Shown here one piece after another: positions 1-5,568 of a DNA stretch of 5,568 bases. The stretch covers positions 1-5,568 of the forward strand of contig QMOL01000213.1 of assembly GCA_003648225.1 (NCBI GenBank). The letters run 5' to 3'. Positions within the stretch are counted from its first letter, which is position 1. Each line of letters begins with the position of its first letter. Position numbers and translations under genes: made by a program. Below the pieces are notes generated by a model. That model saw only the letters and a list, made by a program, of their open reading frames with translations, ran no database searches and was not told the origin of the DNA. Source of the stretch: Chlamydiota bacterium (lineage in GTDB: Bacteria > Auribacterota > UBA3054 > B51-G9).

Positions 1-47
1 ACTGCTCACTGCCTACTGCTCACTGCTCACTGCCTACTGCTCACTGC
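1..47 (-). repeat. 7-bp tandem repeat array (GCAGTRR) at the symporter 3' end
   Basis: Read on the plus strand, bases 1-47 are a partial unit (1-5, ACTGC) followed by six perfect 7-bp units at 6-12, 13-19, 20-26, 27-33, 34-40 and 41-47. Each unit is TCACTGC or CTACTGC, and only the first two bases vary. On the minus (sense) strand the units are GCAGTGA and GCAGTAG. The array enters the symporter gene and supplies its last residues (GSEQ) and its TAG stop at 34-36. Stop triplets at 41-43, 34-36 and 27-29 fall in three different frames, so every sense frame is closed within three units. The array is cut by the window edge, so its full length is unknown. I see no hairpin that would make it a terminator. 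It recalls the short tandemly repeated heptanucleotide class known from filamentous cyanobacteria, but no relationship is shown. Confidence 0.95.
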
Positions 48-2136
48 CTTTCACCGGTTCATCCGCAAGATTATGATGACCTACAACCACGCCATCATCG
101 CGCGCGTCACGTTTAGCGACACGAAGTGTATTGAACATTTTTTTCAAATCGAACAATCCGCCGATAAGGAACCATACAACGGTACCGAAAGCGATTACAG
201 CCAAGATGCGAACATACCATTTCCAGAAATTCGCCCATGAAGCTGTAGAAACATCGTGAGTCAAGTTATAAATAGTACCGATAAGAAAGATAGCGAACCA
301 GATAATTGTCCACGACATCTGTGCGTAATAAATACATTTATCGCCAAAAGTAAATTCTTTAGAAGGCAGCAACGCGCGAAAACCGGTCGGCGGGCGGACA
401 ACTTCCTGCTGATGATCACCTTTCACAGCGAATTCACCGCGATGAAGCATTCGGTCCATATTAAACGCCGGCTTTTTAAGAACAAGCCATTCGAACAATG
501 AGATACCTACGTAAGACGATGCAGCAAGGATAACAGTGAACAGGCTCATCCATCTACTATCGATCGGGAATTTTTCAGGATTAATATTCCAGTTAATTCC
601 CGGCACGCGCGAAGCGATACCTTCAATAACGTGATTCATACTATTCAAGAAATCAGGGGCATTATTTACTAACCACGGATAGAGATGCCCTGCCCAAGAC
701 TGTTGTAAAGCAATACCAATCAATGAGATAACGCACCCGACAATTAAGGCTGTGAACCCGGCGGCATTAGTCCCTCTTTTCCAGTAGAGACCGCCTATAA
801 TGAGCGCTCCTGCCCCTCCCATCCAAATAGCGCCTGTAATAATAAAGAACATAAGAATATGCTGACTTTGTCGGAACAAATGGCTCCACGCGAAAATAAA
901 AGCCGCAACAAACAGAATCGAAAATCTAAGGACCCAGATGTGCGTTTTTGGCGCGAACGGCTTTTTTTTGAATGGAAGAATAACATCCTGAACAAAAATA
1001 CTCCCCCAGGAATGAAGATAAGTGTCATGTGTGGATATAAACGCACAAACCATCGCCGCGCAAAGAAGACCAATAACCCCAACCGGTAATGATTTCGCAA
1101 GCACAATCGGCACGGTCATTTGTTCGCCTATTTGAGGATTTTCAGCTCCTGCGCCCGCGATTGCCGTTTTAGCTTGTGCAGCAACATTCATGAAATGGGG
1201 ATTATGCAGTATTACATAAGCGGCGATTGGCAGCAGGACCATAAAAAGGGTTTGCGCGATAACTCTCCACGAGCCGAGTATATTTGCCATTTTAGCTTCA
1301 TGAGCCGATTTAGCCGAGCAGCTGTATCCTTGGGCTCCCTGCCACGCGTTAGTGCCGTAAACAGCCAATAAGGCGCTAATGATAAAAAAGAAGAAGTTGA
1401 AATCATCTACTTTAGTTGTATGAAACGGATGCACTAACGAAGCGTTTTCGGGAGCGCTGGTAATTAAAGTATTGATAATAGTTGACCAATCGAACATAAA
1501 GAAAATAATAATAATAATGACCATAAAGATGATATTACTAAACATTCCCTGAATAAAATCAGTAACAATCACCGCAATTTGCCCGCCGAGAAAAACGAAG
1601 AACAGTGCAACAGTTAGCAATAGAAATATCAGAGCTGAGAAAGTAGAAACCCGTATTCCGATAAATTTGAAATGGTCCGGCAGTCCACAAAAATAGATAA
1701 AGAATCGAGCGCCGACAGCGGGAAAAATCCCGAAATTAATTATTCCGGATGTCCAAACGAGAATTCCGGCAAAAATACGCAATGATTTGCTGTAACGAAT
1801 TTGAAAAAACTGTGCCATGGTAAACGCGCGAGTTTCGCGGTAACGATATATAACAAATCCTGAAAGAGAGATAAAAAGTACAAGCGGTGTCATCAGCAGC
1901 GACCACCACAAGGCTGTAAAGCCTGCATTATAGTACATCTCGAACGAGGCGACAACGCTTATAGCGCCCAAGCCGGCCATACCCTGAGAGATACTAATGA
2001 GGTATCTTCCCGCGCATCGATTAGCGGCTAGAAAGTCTGCGACACTTTTTGTATATTTTTTTGTTAATATTGCCGCCCATGTTACGACAAAAAAAACGAC
2101 AGCGACAATCAGCCAGTCAATCAAGTGCATATTCAT
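34..2136 (-). CDS. Sodium/solute symporter, SSS (SLC5) family
   Basis: This is an integral inner-membrane protein that probably couples sodium entry to uptake of a small solute. Numbering below runs from the upstream ATG at 2145 (703 aa). About 14-15 hydrophobic segments are visible, near 9-27, 48-68, 78-100, 122-147, 168-217 (two), 250-264, 296-313, 352-388, 405-453 (two), 462-480, 532-556, 609-627 and 643-664. The SSS hallmark GGQIAVIVTDFIQG lies at 187-200. Ser371-Thr372 in the helix at 352-388 match the position of the Na2-site Ser/Thr in PutP/vSGLT-type carriers. The family motif GGLYWKRGT at 451-459 is also present. The protein is longer than a 500-aa PutP, with a loop at 482-530 and a charged cytoplasmic tail from about 665. 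I chose the ATG at 2136 (700 aa) because AAGGA sits 8 nt before it, whereas the ATG at 2145 overlaps that site. The last codons and stop come from the heptamer array. It follows the GH42-like gene and is probably co-transcribed with it. The substrate is unknown; a sugar or glycoside is inferred from context. Confidence 0.93.
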   Translation of the reverse strand: MNMHLIDWLIVAVVFFVVTWAAILTKKYTKSVADFLAANRCAGRYLISISQGMAGLGAISVVASFEMYYNAGFTALWWSLLMTPLVLFISLSGFVIYRYRETRAFTMAQFFQIRYSKSLRIFAGILVWTSGIINFGIFPAVGARFFIYFCGLPDHFKFIGIRVSTFSALIFLLLTVALFFVFLGGQIAVIVTDFIQGMFSNIIFMVIIIIIFFMFDWSTIINTLITSAPENASLVHPFHTTKVDDFNFFFFIISALLAVYGTNAWQGAQGYSCSAKSAHEAKMANILGSWRVIAQTLFMVLLPIAAYVILHNPHFMNVAAQAKTAIAGAGAENPQIGEQMTVPIVLAKSLPVGVIGLLCAAMVCAFISTHDTYLHSWGSIFVQDVILPFKKKPFAPKTHIWVLRFSILFVAAFIFAWSHLFRQSQHILMFFIITGAIWMGGAGALIIGGLYWKRGTNAAGFTALIVGCVISLIGIALQQSWAGHLYPWLVNNAPDFLNSMNHVIEGIASRVPGINWNINPEKFPIDSRWMSLFTVILAASSYVGISLFEWLVLKKPAFNMDRMLHRGEFAVKGDHQQEVVRPPTGFRALLPSKEFTFGDKCIYYAQMSWTIIWFAIFLIGTIYNLTHDVSTASWANFWKWYVRILAVIAFGTVVWFLIGGLFDLKKMFNTLRVAKRDARDDGVVVGHHNLADEPVKGSEQ
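1504..1518 (-). repeat. Trinucleotide run (ATT)5 inside the symporter
   Basis: Five AAT triplets on the plus strand read as five consecutive ATT codons, Ile210-Ile214 (numbering from the ATG at 2145), in the hydrophobic segment just after the family signature. Gain or loss of a unit would keep the frame and only change helix length by one residue. This is most likely simple-sequence drift in a membrane helix. Confidence 0.9.
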
Positions 2137-2144
2137 ATTAATCA

Positions 2145-2149
2145 TCCTT
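2145..2149 (-). promoter_or_regulatory. Ribosome binding site of the symporter (AAGGA)
   Basis: AAGGA on the minus strand lies 8 nt before the ATG at 2136 and begins just downstream of the TAA stop (2151-2153) of the preceding hydrolase gene. It overlaps the alternative ATG at 2145, which argues for the start at 2136. Its position beside the upstream stop suggests that translation of the two genes is coupled. It is the only good Shine-Dalgarno match at a gene start in the window. Confidence 0.7.
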
Positions 2150-2150
2150 T

Positions 2151-4364
2151 TTATTTTGTATTTAACATATTTTTCTTATTTGCGTTCAAAATCCAATAGA
2201 GTTTTGTTTCGCCGGCTTGAAATTCATCTTTAACGACATTGTTTTTTGGCAATAATTTTTTATTTTCAAAAAAATTAAATAAATATTTATTAGAATCAAG
2301 ATTAATGCTCTCAACTTTTTTGTCGTAAGCGCCAACCGCGAGGATATTATCATCTGTCTCCATAATTTCGTTAGAATTGAGATAAAGATGGGCGCCTGAA
2401 TTTTTAATTACATTTCTCAAAAACTGAGCAGGCAGACCCGGGATGCCGCAATAAATCGAATTATACCCCAATTTATTTGTAACCGCGAGAGCGATATTAT
2501 CATCATCATAAACTGCCAGCGGTGTAACATTTTCATTATCAACCGCCCATATTTTTTCGTAATTTTCTCTGATTTCTTTTTCAATAGTTTGAAAAATATT
2601 TTTATCGTTAAATGAGCCGTCAACAACCGGAGCGAAAAATTTATTTTTAAGTTTATCGTTCCATTTTTTATTTTCCAGGAATTTAATTCTTGGTGTTTTA
2701 TTATGAAGTTCTTTGAATGAAAAGCCGGTCAATTTCGACATATTGTTTTTTGAAGCGCCTGTTTTGTCCAAAAGGCCCGCGCCATAAAACCATATTGCGG
2801 TTTTCTTTTGCAATATTGAGATCAATTTTTCGCGTTCATTATTTTCTAAGTACCAGGCTCCCAGAAAAATATTAACTTTCGGAAGTTTTATTTTACCTTC
2901 AAGCACATCCGATAAAAGATACAAATTAAAAGAGGAGCCCATTCTGTAGAATTGGGATCTAAAGCTATAATACAGCGGCCGAGTTAATTTGTTATTACAT
3001 TCAAGAAAGAGCGGGCTTCTTTCATCAACAATGACAGCGACATCAGGACTAAAAGAAGATTTAACGCTCAATTTTTTTTGATATATTTTTTTTAATTCAG
3101 CTATTTGCTCCCAGATTTTTTTAGAATCAAGCCACCCTCTATTAAGCAAATCCATATACCAGGTACCTATTCTTCTTGGCATAATGCGCGCGAAATTCCG
3201 TCGATGAACGCTTAACGTTTCCGACAGATTTTTTAAAACGCCAAAAGGTTCCTGCCCCGATACTTTGCATAAATGCGTTCGTGTATCATCTTCATTAATC
3301 CAAAGTTTCCCTGCCTTACGAATTGAATCCACCGGAGCCATGAAAGCGCCGATACCGCCTTCGCCTCTATTAAAGTAGCTGATTGGCGAACATATAGCGT
3401 CAACATAAGGTGATTTTATAATTTGTTCAAGTTTGAGGTGGCCGGAGGATTGAATGCCCATCGGTATAGCTGAAAGTTCGAAAGAGTACCCGTAGAAGGC
3501 GACGAAGATTTTATTTTTATTGGTTTCATTTTTTATTATTTTTGCGAAGAACTCAATAGTATTTGCGACCAAGGAATTTTTATATTCGTAGAAATCGATG
3601 ACAAATTTATCTTTAACAGGATCTCTAAAAAAACCGGTTCCCGATTTTTCACGCTGTTCAACAGTAGGCAGAGTTATGTTTTCAAAGTTAATTTCACTAT
3701 TTCCCCACGCGTGCTGCAATGATTTAGGAGTTTTATATTTTCCGTGCAGCCATTTAACAAAGCCATTTCTCAGTGGCTCTTCAAATCCATAAAAGACCGG
3801 TTCCCACGCGCGATCATAAAAAAATTCATCAGTAGTTAAAAGAGCGGGATGATAACCTATGATATGGTTACCGAACTTTTCTTCACAATGATTTACGAAA
3901 GCTATTAAACTCCTTTCGACATAAACCTTCCATTTTTCCGATGCTATACTTACTCGTCCGCTTTTCCCGTCGCTGAAAATCATTGTTTCATCCGGATTCT
4001 CTTTAATCCACCACAAAGGCGGATGAAGATAAAAACGCGGGAGTATCAAAGCCTCCGAATCGAATTGAATTATGTTTCTGATAATTTTATTGAGCGATGC
4101 ATAAGGATTATTACTATCAACAATATTATGGAGGGTTGAATAGACCGGCTTCACACCTTCTGTTTTCCAGACAAACTCAACAGGAATAGTATAGATATGA
4201 ACCCCGGCATCTTTTGCTAATTTCGCCTGATTAATAAAATTGAAGTCGACACCGATTTGCGCCGCGTATCCATAAAACATGAATGGAACAGTAGGTTCAT
4301 CATTGATGAAAAGAGTAGGTTCACCGAGATGATTTTTTACCTTACAAGTCAGAGAAGGATTCAT
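2151..4364 (-). CDS. GH42-like glycoside hydrolase (beta-galactosidase type), complete copy
   Basis: The 737-aa protein has no visible signal peptide or membrane segment, so it is probably cytoplasmic. Residues about 20-365 form a GH42-type TIM barrel. Visible family features are HPPLWWIKENPDE (114-126), like the GH42 W..hPe motif; IIGYHPALLTTDE (168-180), aligning with the strand that carries the acid/base (Glu180); KWLHGKY...HAWGN (204-222), like the family WL..kY....aWG; and LWINEDDTRTH (354-364), where Glu358 is the likely nucleophile. The 178-residue spacing is close to that in known GH42 enzymes. Residues about 438-550 resemble the trimerisation (flavodoxin-like) domain and about 610-737 a small C-terminal beta domain. 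Oddity: the Asn that normally precedes the acid/base Glu is Asp179. The gene starts 10 bp after its paralogue's stop and ends 5 bp before the symporter's earlier ATG. No Shine-Dalgarno site precedes the start, so re-initiation after the upstream gene is likely. Beta-galactosidase activity itself is not established. Confidence 0.87.
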   Translation of the reverse strand: MNPSLTCKVKNHLGEPTLFINDEPTVPFMFYGYAAQIGVDFNFINQAKLAKDAGVHIYTIPVEFVWKTEGVKPVYSTLHNIVDSNNPYASLNKIIRNIIQFDSEALILPRFYLHPPLWWIKENPDETMIFSDGKSGRVSIASEKWKVYVERSLIAFVNHCEEKFGNHIIGYHPALLTTDEFFYDRAWEPVFYGFEEPLRNGFVKWLHGKYKTPKSLQHAWGNSEINFENITLPTVEQREKSGTGFFRDPVKDKFVIDFYEYKNSLVANTIEFFAKIIKNETNKNKIFVAFYGYSFELSAIPMGIQSSGHLKLEQIIKSPYVDAICSPISYFNRGEGGIGAFMAPVDSIRKAGKLWINEDDTRTHLCKVSGQEPFGVLKNLSETLSVHRRNFARIMPRRIGTWYMDLLNRGWLDSKKIWEQIAELKKIYQKKLSVKSSFSPDVAVIVDERSPLFLECNNKLTRPLYYSFRSQFYRMGSSFNLYLLSDVLEGKIKLPKVNIFLGAWYLENNEREKLISILQKKTAIWFYGAGLLDKTGASKNNMSKLTGFSFKELHNKTPRIKFLENKKWNDKLKNKFFAPVVDGSFNDKNIFQTIEKEIRENYEKIWAVDNENVTPLAVYDDDNIALAVTNKLGYNSIYCGIPGLPAQFLRNVIKNSGAHLYLNSNEIMETDDNILAVGAYDKKVESINLDSNKYLFNFFENKKLLPKNNVVKDEFQAGETKLYWILNANKKNMLNTK
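2902..2921. repeat. Direct repeat within the tandem hydrolase pair, copy 1
   Basis: These 20 bases are identical to 5153-5172. Two further identical stretches, 2776-2792 with 5027-5043 and 3150-3167 with 5401-5418, lie at the same 2251-bp offset. They mark a tandem duplication of the hydrolase gene and could serve as sites for recombination that deletes or fuses copies. Confidence 0.85.
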
Positions 4365-4373
4365 AGAGTAATA

Positions 4374-4429
4374 ATTATTTACGATTTATGATTTGTGATT
4401 TATGATTTGTGATTTTAGGTTTGTGATTT
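4374..4429 (-). repeat. 7-bp tandem repeat array (AAATCAY) at the 3' end of the partial hydrolase
   Basis: Eight 7-bp units run in register on the plus strand: 4374-4380 ATTATTT, 4381-4387 ACGATTT, 4388-4394 ATGATTT, 4395-4401 GTGATTT, 4402-4408 ATGATTT, 4409-4415 GTGATTT, 4416-4422 TAGGTTT and 4423-4429 GTGATTT. The sense-strand consensus is AAATCAY. The outer units are more degenerate. The array encodes the last residues of the upstream hydrolase (the SNHKPKITNHKSQIINRK tail) and its TAA stop at 4375-4377. It ends 9 bp before the start codon of the next gene. TAA triplets at 4400-4402, 4386-4388 and 4375-4377 lie in three different frames. The unit is unrelated in sequence to the GCAGTRR array but has the same 7-bp period and the same gene-end position. 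Confidence 0.93.
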
Positions 4430-5568
4430 GAGTTTAGAATCCAATAAAGTTTAGTTTCGCCTGTTTGGAACTTATCATTAATCACATTTTTAACCGGCAA
4501 CAGTTTCTTTTTTTCAAGAATATTAAATAAATATTTGTTTTTCGGAAGATTTATACATTCCGTTTTTTTATCGTAAACACCTATTGCGAGAAAATGTTTA
4601 TCTGCTTCAATCATATCATCGGAATTGATGTAAAGATGCACGTCTGAATTTCTCAAAATATTTCGAAAAAATTGAACTGGAAGCCCTGTAATCCCGCAAT
4701 AAACAGAATTAAACCCCGCGTATTCAGTTTCAGCGAGACCGATTGTTCCATCATCAAAGGTAGCGAGAGGAGTAACATTTTTTCTTTTATTAATTGCCCA
4801 TTGGATTTTATAGCCGCCATTAATCATCTGGTTATAGGTTTGAAAAACATTAGTGATATCCATTCCGCCGAAAAGCGGGGGGCTAAAAGTTTTACCTGTG
4901 AGATTATAATTCCATTTTTTATTTTTAACAAACTTGATTTCAGGGTTCTTATTATGACGTTCTTTAAATGAAAAACCTGTCAGGGCGGAAATATTATTTT
5001 TTGAAGCGCCGGTTTCATCCATATATCCCGCGCCATAAAACCAGACAGCAGTTTTTTCTTGTAAAGCTGAAATTAGTTTCGCGCGTTCGTTTTTCTTAAG
5101 ATACCAAGCCCCGAGAAAAATATTCACTTTTGGCAGTTTAACCGAACCGTCGAGCACATCCGATAAAAGATAAAGACTGAAAGGGGTTCCCATTCTGTAT
5201 AGTCGTGATCGCAGTCCGGAATACAAAGGATTTGTCAATTTGTTATTGCACGCGAGGAAGAAAGGGCTTCTTTCATCAATAATAACTGCCACTTCAGGAC
5301 ACCATGAAGAAGTAACATTCAATTGAGATTCGTAAATTTTATAAAGTTTAGAAATATGGTTCCAAATACCTGTAGAGTTAAGCCATCCTTTGCCAAACAG
5401 ATCCATATACCAGGTACCCATTCTTTTTGGAAGGACACGCGCGAAATGTCTATTATAAATCCAGCAATTTTCCTGTAAGTTTTTTATATTCCCAAAATCA
5501 TACCTCTCAGGATTAGCACATAAATATGTTCTCGTGTCATCTTCGTTAATCCATAGCTTCCCTGCAGC
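4375..5568 (-). CDS. GH42-like glycoside hydrolase, second copy, 5' end outside the window
   Basis: The reading frame stays open to the right edge for 397 codons, so the in-frame ATG at 5419-5421 is an internal methionine. The first visible residues (AAGKLWINEDDTRTYLC) align with residue 350 onward of the 737-aa neighbour. About 350 residues, including the acid/base half of the barrel, are therefore beyond the window. The presumed nucleophile (Glu in WINEDD) is retained. The middle domain follows (ending with motifs such as VNIFLGAWYL and WFYGAG), then the C-terminal beta domain, colinear with the neighbour to the shared GETKLYWILN near the end. Over about 120 residues of the middle domain I count roughly 76% identity by eye. 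No frameshift or internal stop is seen, so it looks functional. The last 16-18 residues are encoded by the AAATCAY array and are lysine- and asparagine-rich, with no counterpart in the neighbour. It is the first visible gene of the apparent operon. Role: hydrolysis of the same or a related glycoside (inferred). Confidence 0.85.
   Translation of the reverse strand, partial: AAGKLWINEDDTRTYLCANPERYDFGNIKNLQENCWIYNRHFARVLPKRMGTWYMDLFGKGWLNSTGIWNHISKLYKIYESQLNVTSSWCPEVAVIIDERSPFFLACNNKLTNPLYSGLRSRLYRMGTPFSLYLLSDVLDGSVKLPKVNIFLGAWYLKKNERAKLISALQEKTAVWFYGAGYMDETGASKNNISALTGFSFKERHNKNPEIKFVKNKKWNYNLTGKTFSPPLFGGMDITNVFQTYNQMINGGYKIQWAINKRKNVTPLATFDDGTIGLAETEYAGFNSVYCGITGLPVQFFRNILRNSDVHLYINSDDMIEADKHFLAIGVYDKKTECINLPKNKYLFNILEKKKLLPVKNVINDKFQTGETKLYWILNSNHKPKITNHKSQIINRK
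5153..5172. repeat. Direct repeat within the tandem hydrolase pair, copy 2
   Basis: This is the partner of 2902-2921, identical over 20 bases. It encodes the conserved LLSDVL segment of the middle domain. The constant offset among the shared blocks shows that no net insertion or deletion separates the copies across this part. Confidence 0.85.

Noticed and set aside
1..47. CRISPR array or transcription terminator
   Set aside because: The units are 7 bp with no spacers, and neither strand shows a stem-loop followed by a T run.
256..1371. Plus-strand open frames at 256-501, 859-1089 and 1120-1371
   Set aside because: All lie inside the symporter gene on the other strand, with low-complexity or arginine-rich products and no recognisable domain.
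795..2626. Minus-strand short frames at 795-1106, 1212-1406 and 2417-2626
   Set aside because: They are out-of-frame readings within the symporter and hydrolase genes, whose main frames carry clear family motifs.
4374..4429. CRISPR array or transposon end
   Set aside because: The 7-bp units are continuous without spacers. No inverted ends, target duplication or transposase gene is nearby.
3598..4971. Plus-strand open frames at 3598-3792 and 4672-4971
   Set aside because: They are antisense to the conserved hydrolase coding sequence and show no family features of their own.
5419..5421. ATG here as the true start of the right-hand hydrolase gene
   Set aside because: The frame is open for 49 more codons to the window edge and those residues align with the paralogue, including the nucleophile motif. 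The Met is therefore internal and the gene is cut by the edge.
2151..5568. The two hydrolase genes as pieces of one gene split by a frameshift or stop
   Set aside because: The pieces cover the same C-terminal region rather than complementary parts, so they are duplicates and not fragments.

Overview
The window holds three genes, all on the minus strand and packed head to tail with almost no spacer. In transcription order (right to left) they are: the 3' two thirds of a GH42-like glycoside hydrolase whose start lies beyond base 5568; a complete paralogue of it (737 aa); and a complete sodium/solute symporter of the SSS (SLC5) family (about 700 aa). The gaps are 10 bp and 5-14 bp, so this looks like one polycistronic unit. 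Its promoter would lie past the right edge and any terminator past the left edge. I see no RNA gene, insertion sequence, CRISPR array or phage gene. The only non-coding stretches are the two junctions and bases 1-33.

Functional reading (inference): the symporter imports a small sugar, glycoside or related solute using the sodium gradient, and the two hydrolases, which have no visible signal peptide, split it in the cytoplasm. The two hydrolases are diverged tandem duplicates. By eye they are about three quarters identical over the middle domain, and runs of 17-20 identical bases recur at a constant offset of 2251 bp. The substrate cannot be read from the sequence.

The most unusual structure is two arrays of 7-bp tandem repeats with different units, each at the 3' end of a gene. 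One (bases 1-47, sense unit GCAGTRR) supplies the last codons and stop of the symporter. The other (bases 4374-4429, sense unit AAATCAY) supplies the last 16-18 codons and stop of the partial hydrolase, adding a tail its paralogue lacks. Because 7 is not a multiple of 3 and the units contain or create stop codons, each array closes all three reading frames in the gene's direction within a few units.

Organism: a bacterium with moderately low GC. A GH42-like enzyme pair beside a long SSS symporter, with scattered heptamer repeats, reminds me of Lentisphaerota/Planctomycetota-type or related uncultured environmental genomes. No marker gene is present, so this is a weak inference.
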